Assembly (NCBI RefSeq): GCF_042610495.1
Contig: NZ_JBHGAP010000001.1
Location: forward strand, 1-64,000
Source: RU20A sp042610495
GTDB taxonomy: Bacteria; Pseudomonadota; Alphaproteobacteria; Rhizobiales; Rhizobiaceae
Direction of reading: 5' to 3'
DNA: 64,000 nt
Shown here: in pieces, positions 1-6,127 of the stretch
Layout: every line of letters starts with the position of its first letter
Numbering within the stretch: the stretch's first letter is position 1
Notes under the pieces: model-generated
What the model saw: the letters and a program-made list of their open reading frames with translations, nothing else
What the model was told of the DNA's origin: nothing
The model's database searches: none
Made by a program: the position numbers and the translations under genes

Positions 1-72
1 CTTGTAAAACGCCAGATGTACGGCCGAGGGAAAATCGACCTCCTTCAGGCCCGCGTCATTGGTGCCGGATAG
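1..72 (+). CDS. ISL3-family transposase, C-terminal 23 residues (5' end outside window)
   Basis: Frame 1 reads LVKRQMYGRGKIDLL and ends in TAG. The K-R-x-M-Y-G-R segment followed by a short helix is the typical last segment of ISL3 (IS204/IS1001/IS1096/IS1165) DDE transposases, which cut and paste the element. Nothing catalytic is visible because the DDE core lies upstream. Family assignment rests on motif recognition only; whether the transposase is intact cannot be judged. Confidence 0.65.
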   Translation, partial: LVKRQMYGRGKIDLLQARVIGAG

Positions 73-102
73 AACTCTGACCACCAAAATTGCGTCAGAG
101 CC
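1..102 (+). mobile_element. Right end of an ISL3-family insertion sequence (partial)
   Basis: The window opens inside a transposase reading frame whose last residues match the usual C-terminus of ISL3-family transposases. About ten bases after its stop codon lies an imperfect palindrome, and the outermost 21 bases (82-102) read on the minus strand as ggctctgacgcaattttggtg, which looks like an ISL3-type terminal inverted repeat. The other end of the element is outside the window, so the pairing of the two repeats and the 8-bp target duplication expected for this family cannot be verified here. Confidence 0.7.
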
Positions 103-253
103 AATATTCCACGCCGAAACACAATCTTAACGCAGGTAGTGGCTGCTCTTGAGAGTGCCTCGTCAGCATTTTCACAATGTCTGGCATGTCCTTGGTTATC
201 CGGGCTAATGGCAAGTTGGCCTCCAGTTGAATAATAACCAGAAAACGCTTCAT
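95..253 (-). CDS. Short hypothetical ORF (52 aa) ending inside the insertion-sequence terminus
   Basis: A minus-strand frame starts MKRFLVIIQLEANLP and has a strong Shine-Dalgarno sequence (gaggagg) six to seven bases before its ATG. Its last codons and its TGA fall in the terminal bases of the ISL3-type element, so the present C-terminus was probably created when the element inserted and the original protein was longer. Base composition is clearly more AT-rich than the GTA genes that follow, which suggests imported DNA. I do not recognise the protein. It could also be a chance frame, although the ribosome binding site argues for a real gene start. Confidence 0.4.
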   Translation of the reverse strand: MKRFLVIIQLEANLPLARITKDMPDIVKMLTRHSQEQPLPALRLCFGVEYWL

Positions 254-319
254 GCCAACCTCCTCACTCAACCCAGGGGACGCATCTTACCTGATTCTCT
301 CGTGGGTGTGTGAAGGATA

Positions 320-823
320 ATGCTGGGATTTCTGTCCTATCCGGTCGTGGCCGATGCCAGCTGGAGCTGGGGCAATGTGGGCGCGATTGCAACCGGCGTC
401 TCGGCCGGCTTCAAGGCGGCCAACCCTTCCGACACGCTGATGGACGCGGTCTATGCGCTGAAGGCCGGCTACCGCCAGAACGCCACCTTCGTGATGAACC
501 GCAAGACGCAAGGGGAGATCCGCAAGTTCAAGGACGCCGACGGCAACTATCTCTGGCGCGCACCGGCCGGTCCCGGCCAGCCCGCTTCGCTGATGGGTTA
601 TCCGCTCGCCGAGGCGGAGGAGATGCCCGACATCGCCGCCGGCAGCCTCTCGATCGCCATCGGCGACTTCCGCTCCGGCTATCTCGTGGTGGACCGCACC
701 GGAGTGCGCGTTCTGCGCGACCCCTATTCCGCCAAGCCCTACGTGCTCTTCTACACCACCAAACGCGTCGGCGGCGGCATCCAGAACTTCGAGGCGATCA
801 AGCTGGTGAAGTTCGGGAGTTGA
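320..823 (+). pseudogene. GTA major capsid protein (gp5, HK97 fold), 5'-truncated remnant
   Basis: The encoded 167 residues match the C-terminal half of the HK97-type capsid of rhodobacterial and rhizobial gene transfer agents. Similarity begins at the G-F-L-x-Y-P segment that in intact homologues lies about midway, and continues through the conserved NRKTQGEIRKFKDADG, MPDIAAGSLSIAIGDF and RDPYSAKPYVLFYTTKR regions to the natural end. An intact protein is roughly 400 residues, so the prohead delta/scaffold part and the N-arm are gone. The frame is closed by a TGA at 311-313, and upstream DNA is unrelated (short AT-rich ORF, insertion-sequence end). Translation from the ATG at 320 could at most make a partial, probably misfolded subunit. 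The break most likely came from insertion or deletion linked to the neighbouring element. Confidence 0.85.
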
Positions 824-831
824 GTGCGTGA

Positions 832-863
832 GTCGCGACTGGCGAATGGCGAGTAGCGAATAG
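832..863. repeat. Short 'gcgaatggcgag/tagcgaatag' intergenic repeat
   Basis: Directly after the capsid stop the sequence consists of variants of gcga(a/c)tggcgag and tagcgaatag. A closely similar block occurs at 55591-55620 and, inverted, at 55671-55690. Such strings are common in rhizobial intergenic space. Function unknown. Confidence 0.45.
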
Positions 864-881
864 GGGCGTGTAACGCCGCCC

Positions 882-920
882 CTGGAGCGCCGATCCTGTT
901 CACTCAGATCGGCGCTCCAG
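882..920. terminator. Perfect 14-bp hairpin between convergent capsid remnant and hepT
   Basis: ctggagcgccgatc (882-895) and gatcggcgctccag (907-920) are exact inverted repeats around an 11-base loop. The hairpin lies between the ends of two convergent genes and could stop transcription from both sides, although no long T-run follows on either strand. Confidence 0.5.
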
Positions 921-958
921 GCTCCCTTGTTGGAAGCATGATCGTGTCGATCCTCGCT

Positions 959-1465
959 TCACTCCGGTCGGATGATGCTCTCGCTTTCGTCCGAGCTGAG
1001 CAAAGCTTCCAACCGGGCGATGGCCTCCAGGAAGGCGGGAAAGACCATGCGCAGGCGGGTGAGATTTTCGATCACCCGTTCCGGCTTCAGGTCGATCCCG
1101 TATTTGTGGCGGACGAGGTGGCGAAAGCCTTTCAGCTCGAAAAGCGCATCGTAGAGCGCAGCGTCGAGAAGCGCAGGACGGATGCCGGCGATCTCCGCCG
1201 CCATCTGGTCGAGAATATCCTGGTGGGCGGAACCACCCGTCGGCACATAGTCGTCCACGTCCTTCGCGATGTTGAGCAGGGCATCCTCTATGCCGTTGTA
1301 AATGTTGTGGATACCGGAAGAAACGGCCGAGACTGCGCCCCAGTCGCCGGCCGCGACCTCCCCGGCATGGCGGGCATAGTAGTCTTCCATCTGCGCGAAT
1401 TCGCGGGCCGTGCGGGCGAGCCGTGGCGAAAGCTTTGCAAAGGCTGGCAACCTAAACGGCGTCAT
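959..1465 (-). CDS. hepT: HepT-like HEPN ribonuclease toxin of an MntA/HepT module
   Basis: A 168-residue all-helical protein of the HepT/DUF86 class of HEPN toxins. The catalytic HEPN motif R-x4-H-x-Y is present as RHLVRHKY near residue 120. In studied systems this site cleaves RNA, and its tyrosine is the residue polyadenylylated by the partner nucleotidyltransferase. The start overlaps the 3' end of the upstream mntA-like gene by 14 bases, which indicates translational coupling as in other MNT/HEPN pairs. The protein is longer than a minimal HepT (about 110-140 residues) by an N-terminal extension. The pair sits antisense to, and between, two GTA structural genes, where intact GTA clusters have no such insert. 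Toxicity is inferred from family membership. Confidence 0.8.
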   Translation of the reverse strand: MTPFRLPAFAKLSPRLARTAREFAQMEDYYARHAGEVAAGDWGAVSAVSSGIHNIYNGIEDALLNIAKDVDDYVPTGGSAHQDILDQMAAEIAGIRPALLDAALYDALFELKGFRHLVRHKYGIDLKPERVIENLTRLRMVFPAFLEAIARLEALLSSDESESIIRPE

Positions 1466-1772
1466 GCAGGAACTCCTGGACCCGATCGGCTGTCAGATCC
1501 TCGGCGAAGATCAGATCGTAATCGAGGCCTGGCTGCCGGAAACAACCGGCTGCGAGACGCTCCAGCAAGCAGCGGGCCTGACGGTCCTGAGGCCCGTCAA
1601 CAAGGACATCGACATCCGAATGACTGCCGAAATCGCCTCGCGCCAGCGAGCCGACGAGGGTGACGGCGATACCATGGTCGCGGGCGGCTGCAACGAACGC
1701 GGCCGCAGCCGTGGAGGCCATGGCATGCCGGCTTCGGCGGCGTTGGGCGATCAAGGCATCCATTCTGTTCAT
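1452..1772 (-). CDS. mntA: MntA-like minimal nucleotidyltransferase antitoxin
   Basis: A 106-residue protein with the polymerase-beta-type MNT signature G-S-x10-D-x-D, seen as GSLARGDFGSHSDVDVLVDG at about residues 41-60. In characterised modules the MNT protein transfers AMP units from ATP to the tyrosine of the HepT R-x4-H-x-Y motif and so silences the RNase. The start at 1772 has a ggagag ribosome binding site; an alternative in-frame ATG lies three codons downstream. It is the first gene of the minus-strand pair with hepT. About 100 bases separate it from the divergent GTA connector gene, so promoters for both directions must lie in that short gap. Confidence 0.8.
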   Translation of the reverse strand: MNRMDALIAQRRRSRHAMASTAAAAFVAAARDHGIAVTLVGSLARGDFGSHSDVDVLVDGPQDRQARCLLERLAAGCFRQPGLDYDLIFAEDLTADRVQEFLHDAV

Positions 1773-1868
1773 GCGGCTCTCCACGGGTGTCGCAAGGGTA
1801 TCGCAAGGGCGCCCAAGCCGGAAGGCCGGGCCGCTGTGTTTTGAACGCTCTCTTTCCCGGAGACCACC

Positions 1869-2438
1869 ATGACCATTACCGAACTGGCGCCTGCGGGCGG
1901 CGAGGCGATCTCGCTTGCCGAGGCGAAGGCCTTTTTGCGGGTGGAGGACGGCGCGGAGGATCAACTGATCCTCTCGCTGATCCGCACCGCGCGTGACCAT
2001 CTGGAGCGGGAGACGGGTGTCGTGACGCTCACGCGGCCCTTCCGGCTCTATCTCGACGACTGGCCGGCGAAGAAGACGCTGGAGATCGGGCGGTTTCCCG
2101 TGACGAGCATCGAGGCGGTGACGCTTCATGATGCGGCGGGCCTGCCGGTGGCCGTCAACCTTTCGGGCTTCGTGCTGGCGGGGCGCGCGCTGCCGCCGCG
2201 GATTTTCCTGCCCTCGCGCCCGGCACCGCTGAGGGAGATGAGCGGGATCGAGATCGACTTCACCGCCGGTTTCGGCGAGACGGGTGCTGAGGTGCCGGAT
2301 GGGCTGCGGCGCGCCATGCTGACTCATGTGGCCGCGATGTACGAGCTGCGCGGCGGGATCGATGCCGGCGACCAGCCGGCCATCGTGCCGCCGGGCTATG
2401 ACCGGCTCGTCGCCCCCTATCGCATCCGGAGGCTCTGC
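1869..2438 (+). CDS. GTA head-tail connector/adaptor (gp6-like), natural stop missing
   Basis: About 190 residues match the gp6-like head-tail connector of GTAs and HK97-type phages: ISLAEAKAFLRVEDGAEDQL at the N-terminus, the ERETGVV segment, the IEIDFTAGFGETGAEVP core, and the GYDRLVAPYRIRRL tail where homologues normally end. This protein forms the ring below the portal. In homologues a stop follows this tail; here the codon at 2436-2438 is TGC and the frame stays open to 3113, running through the damaged adaptor in the wrong frame and then in frame into the next gene. One substitution (TGA to TGC) would explain it. The product as written would be a 414-residue fusion with a nonsense middle. 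Confidence 0.75.
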
Positions 2439-2441
2439 CCC

Positions 2442-2718
2442 ATGCGGCTTCCCCTCGACCCCGGGCGGCGCATCGATTGCCTTTGCCGCCGTCGCCGACC
2501 TCTGGGCGCTGATCGAGCCGCTGGCCATGCCGGTGCTCGAGGCGGCGGGCGAGGCGCGCTTCGAGGTGACCCATGCCGTCTGGCTGCGCCACCGCACCGA
2601 CATCGTCGCCGGCATGCGGCTTCTGCTCGCCGGGCGGGCGCTGGCGATCCACTCCTTCCGCGACCCCGACGAGACGCGGCGCTACCTTGTCTGCCGCTGC
2701 ACGGAGGAGGGACGATGA
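2442..2718 (+). pseudogene. GTA head-tail adaptor/stopper (gp7-like), internal deletion and frameshift
   Basis: An ATG at 2442 preceded by ggagg starts MRLPLDPG, the typical first residues of this adaptor family. The following family segment (around R-L-V-L-E ... P-D-G-x-G-G) is absent. Similarity resumes in the +1 frame with ASIAFAAVADLWALIEPL and continues to the natural C-terminus CRCTEEGR with TGA at 2716-2718. What remains corresponds to about 91 codons against about 110 in relatives, so some 20 codons are missing and the two parts are out of frame. The stop overlaps the ATG of the next gene (ATGA), as in intact clusters. A sequencing or assembly error cannot be excluded, but a missing segment of this size is more likely a real deletion. 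Confidence 0.7.
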
Positions 2719-3113
2719 GCGCGGCCTCCGCACTTCAGGCGGCGATCGTCGCGCGGCTTGCGGGCGATGCGGCGCTCTCGGCAAAGATCGGCCCCGGCGG
2801 CATCCGCGAACGGCGCATCGACCGGCGCGACGGCCCGGCCATCGTCATCGTCGAGATCGACAGCCGCGATGTTTCGACCGGGACGGAGGCCGGCGAGGAA
2901 CATCTGGTGACGCTGCAGGCGCTAAGCGCCGAAGGCGGCATGAAGACGGTGCAGGCGATCGCCAGCTATGTGCGCCGCCTGCTCGACAATGCAGGGCTGG
3001 TGCTTTCGGGCGCCGTGCTGGTGTCGATGTTTCATCGCCGGACGGTGTGCCGGCGCGATGCCGCGCTGAAGGGACATGTGGCGGACATGGTGTTTCGGGC
3101 GGTGACGGAGTGA
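2715..3113 (+). CDS. GTA tail terminator (gp8-like, DUF3168)
   Basis: A 132-residue DUF3168 protein that in GTAs and siphophages caps the tail tube and joins it to the head. The frame starts SAASALQAAIVARLAGDAAL and contains the conserved RERRIDRRDGPAIVIVEID and DNAGLVLSGAVLVSMFHRR stretches through to the C-terminal FRAVTE. A ggagg box lies seven bases before the ATG, which overlaps the preceding stop. Because of the missing stop in the connector gene, this frame is also the 3' part of a long fused ORF; normal internal initiation should still give the separate protein. Confidence 0.8.
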   Translation: MSAASALQAAIVARLAGDAALSAKIGPGGIRERRIDRRDGPAIVIVEIDSRDVSTGTEAGEEHLVTLQALSAEGGMKTVQAIASYVRRLLDNAGLVLSGAVLVSMFHRRTVCRRDAALKGHVADMVFRAVTE

Positions 3114-3132
3114 CAGCATGACGCACTCCAGG

Positions 3133-3161
3133 TTGTAGGAAGCCCTTATAAGTGGTCTAGT
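3133..3161 (+). promoter_or_regulatory. Candidate promoter of brnTA
   Basis: ttgtag (3133-3138), a 17-base spacer and tctagt (3156-3161) resemble -35 and -10 boxes 44 bases upstream of the brnT start, in a segment more AT-rich than its surroundings. BrnA represses its own operon in characterised systems, so an operator is expected here. Weak evidence. Confidence 0.3.
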
Positions 3162-3204
3162 CCGCCCGGTGACAGTCAGGTTAGCGACTGGTTCGGGTTC
3201 CATC

Positions 3205-3537
3205 ATGGCAAAAAGTATTGACGAAAATATTGACGCCATCGACATGCGGACGCATCATACCTCCGCGGAATTCGATTGGGATGACGGCAAGCACGCCAGC
3301 AACCTCGCAAAGCACGGGGTCGATTTCATCGATGTGCTGGCGGCGTTTGCCGACCCCGGCCGGAAGATCGTTCGAGACGGGAGCAGGGACTATGGCGAGG
3401 AACGCTATAACATGCTCGCCAGGCTCGACGGCCGCGTCTTTCACATCACCTTCACGCCGCGCGATCCGGTGACCTGGATCATCTCGGCACGAAAGGCGAA
3501 TGACAGGGAGCAGAAGCGCTATGAGCGGCAAGCCTAA
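3205..3537 (+). CDS. brnT: BrnT ribonuclease toxin
   Basis: The protein shows the BrnT fold signature: FDWDDGKHASNLAKHGVDF near the N-terminus, a central RDGSRDYGEERYNMLARLDG and the C-terminal IISARKANDREQKRYER, which is the classic end of the RelE-like BrnT family (type II toxin that cleaves RNA and stops translation). From the ATG at 3205 it is 110 residues; an in-frame ATG at 3244 gives 97 residues, nearer the family mean, and a GTG at 3169 is also possible. No start has a strong ribosome binding site. The antitoxin gene follows with a 17-base overlap. The module lies between GTA tail terminator and tail tube genes, same strand. Confidence 0.85.
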   Translation: MAKSIDENIDAIDMRTHHTSAEFDWDDGKHASNLAKHGVDFIDVLAAFADPGRKIVRDGSRDYGEERYNMLARLDGRVFHITFTPRDPVTWIISARKANDREQKRYERQA

Positions 3538-3868
3538 AAGGGGACGGGCGGTCCTCATCGACGGAAAGGCCTATGTGCGGGCCGCCGACGGCTCTCAGGT
3601 GCCGGCGGTGGGACGGACAGATTTCGCACGGCTCGACGCGATGAGCGCAGAGGAGATCGAGTCCGGGGCGGTATCGGACGCGGACGCGCTGACAATGAGC
3701 GACGACGACTGGGCGGCGGCCGAGGTCGCAAAACCCGCCAAGGTCGCCATGACCATGAAGCTCGACAGCGACGTACTGGATTGGTTCCGTGGCAACGGCA
3801 AGGGCTACCAGACGCGCATCAACGCGGTGCTTCGGCGCTACATGGAGGCGCAGAAGAAGGCGGGATAG
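3521..3868 (+). CDS. brnA: BrnA antitoxin
   Basis: The 115-residue product (start MSGKPKRGRAVLIDGKAYV) ends with the BrnA DNA-binding region LDSDVLDWFRGNGKGYQTR followed by INAVLRRYMEA, a ribbon-helix-helix-type fold. BrnA binds and neutralises BrnT and represses the operon in known systems. The acidic centre (MSAEEIESGAVSDADALTMS) is longer than in short BrnA proteins. The start at 3521 lies inside the brnT 3' end, giving coupled translation. A rho-independent terminator follows, so the module is a self-contained transcription unit. Confidence 0.85.
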   Translation: MSGKPKRGRAVLIDGKAYVRAADGSQVPAVGRTDFARLDAMSAEEIESGAVSDADALTMSDDDWAAAEVAKPAKVAMTMKLDSDVLDWFRGNGKGYQTRINAVLRRYMEAQKKAG

Positions 3869-3931
3869 AGTGGATGCCGTCACATACGCGGCGCTGCGAT
3901 AGCCCTGTGGCAGACATTTTTTGATTTCCTG

Positions 3932-3962
3932 AAAAGGCGTCCTCTTTGGGGGGCGCCTTTTC
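3932..3962 (+). terminator. Rho-independent terminator after brnA
   Basis: aaaaggcg (3932-3939) pairs with cgcctttt (3954-3961); the inner arms tcctc and ggggg extend the stem with G-U pairs, and the stem is followed by cgtttt. It stands 23 bases before the GTA tail tube start, so read-through from the head genes would be reduced. Confidence 0.75.
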
Positions 3963-3984
3963 GTTTTGGCGGAAGGAGCGGGTG

Positions 3985-4392
3985 ATGGTGGCGCAGAAGG
4001 GCAGGGACATGCTCGTCAAGGTCAATGGCGGCAGTGGCTATGTGACCGTGGCGGGGCTGAGGGCGCGGAAAGTGTCGTTCAATGCGCAGGCTGTGGATGT
4101 GACGGACGCGGAATCGAGCGGGCGGTGGCGGGAGCTTCTGGGCGGGGCGGGCGTGCAGCGCGCCTCGATTTCGGGCGCCGGCATCTTCAAGGACCAGTCC
4201 TCGGATGCAACGCTGCGCAGTGCGCTCTTTGCCGGGACGCTCCTGACGCTGCAACTCGTCATCCCCGCCTTCGGGACGCTGGAAGGGCCGTTTCAGGTGA
4301 CCGCGCTCGACTATTCCGGCCGGCATGACGGCGAGGTGCAGTTCGAGATGGCGCTGGAATCGGCCGGCGCCCTGACCTTCACGGTGCTCTGA
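3985..4392 (+). CDS. GTA major tail (tube) protein, gp9-like
   Basis: A 135-residue tail tube protein. It starts VAQKGRDMLVKV, with the conserved VSFNAQAVDVTDAESSGRWR and the C-terminal QFEMALESAGALTF found in GTA gp9 homologues. In the particle it stacks as rings to form the tail. Start at the ATG at 3985 is supported by ggaaggag 7-14 bases upstream. It follows directly on the brnTA terminator and overlaps the next gene by one base pair step (TGATG). The residue pattern is that of an intact gene. Confidence 0.8.
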   Translation: MVAQKGRDMLVKVNGGSGYVTVAGLRARKVSFNAQAVDVTDAESSGRWRELLGGAGVQRASISGAGIFKDQSSDATLRSALFAGTLLTLQLVIPAFGTLEGPFQVTALDYSGRHDGEVQFEMALESAGALTFTVL

Positions 4393-4898
4393 TGACGGGA
4401 ACGCAACAGGTTTCGGGCAGGAGCGTCCGCCCCGGCCGTGCCAACCGGCATCGCGGCGAGGTGGAGGCGATCATCGATGGCGAACGACGCATCCTCTGCC
4501 TGACGCTCGGGAGCCTGGCGGAGCTGGAAACGGCCTTCGGGGCCGACAACCTCATGGCGCTCGCCGCGCGGTTTGCCGGCGGGCGGCTGTCGGCTGGCGA
4601 CATCATCCGCATCCTCGCGGCAGGCCTGAGGGGCGGCGGCAACCTGATGGACGATGACGAGGTGGCGGCCATGACGGTCCATGGCGGACTGGCAGGCGCG
4701 GCGCGGCTGGTGGCCGAACTGCTGGCGGTGACCTTCGGCATCGACGGCGGCGAGGGACAGTCGCTCCCCGGGCAGGGTGCGGCGGCGTCCGGAGCGACAG
4801 CGGGAACGGGCTCCAAGCCAGGCGAAGGCGCAGATGCATCGACGGCGGGAACCGACCACGGGCCATGCGAAGGCGGAGGCGCTGCCGCGGACCCTTGA
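4392..4898 (+). CDS. GTA tail assembly chaperone (gp10-like)
   Basis: The first 115 residues match the GTA gp10 family: GEVEAIIDGERRILCLTLGS, LAELETAFGADNL and AGDIIRILAAGLRGGG. In Rhodobacter GTA this small protein acts in tail assembly, like phage tail assembly chaperones. The last 50 residues are low-complexity Gly/Ala/Ser/Glu (GQGAAASGATAGTGSKPGEG), variable in the family. The ATG overlaps the gp9 stop as TGATG, and the 3' end overlaps the next small gene by 34 bases, which recalls the two-protein chaperone arrangement of siphophages. Confidence 0.75.
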   Translation: MTGTQQVSGRSVRPGRANRHRGEVEAIIDGERRILCLTLGSLAELETAFGADNLMALAARFAGGRLSAGDIIRILAAGLRGGGNLMDDDEVAAMTVHGGLAGAARLVAELLAVTFGIDGGEGQSLPGQGAAASGATAGTGSKPGEGADASTAGTDHGPCEGGGAAADP

Positions 4899-5119
4899 GG
4901 GCCGCGCCGGGCGGGAGCGAGGGTGCGCGGCGGGCCTTTCCCTGGGGGCTCGCGCTGCATCACGGCTTCTGCCTGTCGCGGCTTTCTCCCCGCGATTTCT
5001 GGGCAATGACGCCGCGCGAACTGGCGGCATCGATGGGCGCCTGTCGGCCGCACGGTGAGGCGCTGCCGCGCGGCGCGCTCTCGGCGATGATGGCGGCGTT
5101 TCCCGACGAGACCGGCTGA
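4865..5119 (+). CDS. GTA small tail assembly chaperone (gp10.1, rcc01693-like)
   Basis: The diagnostic segment LSPRDFWAMTPRELAASMGA identifies the short GTA protein that follows gp10 (phage tail assembly chaperone family, DUF2376). The start is uncertain: the ATG at 4865 gives 84 residues and an unusual Arg-rich head (MRRRRRCRG), and the family core starts about 40 residues in. Expression by internal initiation or frameshifting from gp10 is possible. The overlap with gp10 and the 97-base gap to the tape measure gene agree with GTA gene order. Confidence 0.65.
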   Translation: MRRRRRCRGPLRAAPGGSEGARRAFPWGLALHHGFCLSRLSPRDFWAMTPRELAASMGACRPHGEALPRGALSAMMAAFPDETG

Positions 5120-5215
5120 CGGACCAACGTCAGTTCGACAGCATGTCTTTTGCCTGAAGCCGCGACACACTTTCAGGAGGCATGCTCCAGCGCAACGATG
5201 ATGAAAGGAAAGACC

Positions 5216-5791
5216 ATGGCGACGGAACCGATGGATTTCGCAGCGCACCGCGAGGATGCGGAGGCGCTGGAGCGGGTGCTGTCGGATCTCGAGGATCGCT
5301 CGCGCGCCTTCGGGGCGGCGATCACCGGCGCCCTTGCCTCGGCCACCCGCGGCGGAGAGGGGCTGGAGACCGTGCTGAAGAGCATCGCGCTCAGAATGTC
5401 CGACGTGGCGCTGTCGGCCGGGCTGAAGCCGCTGGAGTCGGCGCTCGGCACTGCGATCTCCGGTCTTGCCGGAACCTTGGCGGGCGGGGCCAAAAGCGGG
5501 GCCGGCCTTGCCACCGTGACGCCCTTCGCCGAGGGCGGTGTCGTGGCGGCACCCGCCTATTTCCCGATGGGTGGCGGCATGGGGCTGATGGGCGAGGCGG
5601 GGGCGGAGGCGATCCTGCCGCTGAAGCGCGGCAGCGATGGCGCGCTGGGCGTTGCGACCGATGGCGGCGGACAGCCGGTGCAGGTGGTGTTCAACGTGAC
5701 GGCGCAGGATGCGGCGAGCTTCCGCAAGTCGGAAGGCCAGATCGCCGCCATGCTGGCACGCACCGTGGCGCGGGGCCGTCGGGGGCTTTGA
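5216..5791 (+). CDS. GTA tail tape measure protein (gp11-like)
   Basis: A 191-residue short tape measure homologue. Residues 20-60 form the helical part (LERVLSDLEDRSRAFGAAIT), followed by a hydrophobic glycine-rich centre and the conserved FAEGGVVAAPAYFPMGGGMG, LMGEAGAEAILPLKRG and QPVQVVFNVTAQDAASFRKS elements. In GTA particles it sets tail length and occupies the tube. The start at 5216 is supported by aaagga upstream. The gene is followed by a 336-base gap with a ten-G run and a repeat, where compact GTA clusters normally have almost no space. Confidence 0.75.
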   Translation: MATEPMDFAAHREDAEALERVLSDLEDRSRAFGAAITGALASATRGGEGLETVLKSIALRMSDVALSAGLKPLESALGTAISGLAGTLAGGAKSGAGLATVTPFAEGGVVAAPAYFPMGGGMGLMGEAGAEAILPLKRGSDGALGVATDGGGQPVQVVFNVTAQDAASFRKSEGQIAAMLARTVARGRRGL

Positions 5792-6127
5792 GGGCTGCCG
5801 GGGGGGGGGAGCCGGAGGGGGCAGGCCGGCTGCGGACCGTGCCGACGTGGGCGCTCTGGCGGAAGGCATGGGCTGACGGGCTTCGCACCCCCTCATCTGC
5901 CTGCCGGCATCTTCTCCCCGCGGGGGAGAAGAGACCTGGAAGGGAGGGCTGCGTGTTCGTCTCTGGCCGGGGGATGGTTGCAAGGCGGCGCTTGCGCGCC
6001 GGCTGAGGGTGAGCCTCGCTGATTGTCCGATGGCGGCGGATCGACGGACAGGTTGGGTGATTGAGAACGGCGAGCCGGATGGTTCTCCGCCGACGGATTG
6101 CGCGTGGACGAAAAGGATGATCGGGCA
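5792..6127. other. Non-coding gap inside the GTA tail operon with ten-G run
   Basis: No convincing gene is seen. The gap begins with a run of ten G (about 5800-5809), carries a rhizobial intergenic repeat (5884-5933) and continues with GC-rich sequence up to the gp12 start. Homopolymers of this length are slippage-prone in replication and sequencing. Relatives usually have gp11 and gp12 almost adjacent, so this is probably inserted sequence. Confidence 0.5.
5884..5933. repeat. Rhizobial intergenic repeat with 9-bp palindrome
   Basis: The string caccccctcatctgcctgcc is followed by cttctccccgcgggggagaag (5911-5931), a perfect 9-bp stem with a 3-base loop. This wording is familiar from dispersed intergenic elements of Rhizobiales. 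It may act as a transcription attenuator inside the tail operon. Confidence 0.5.
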
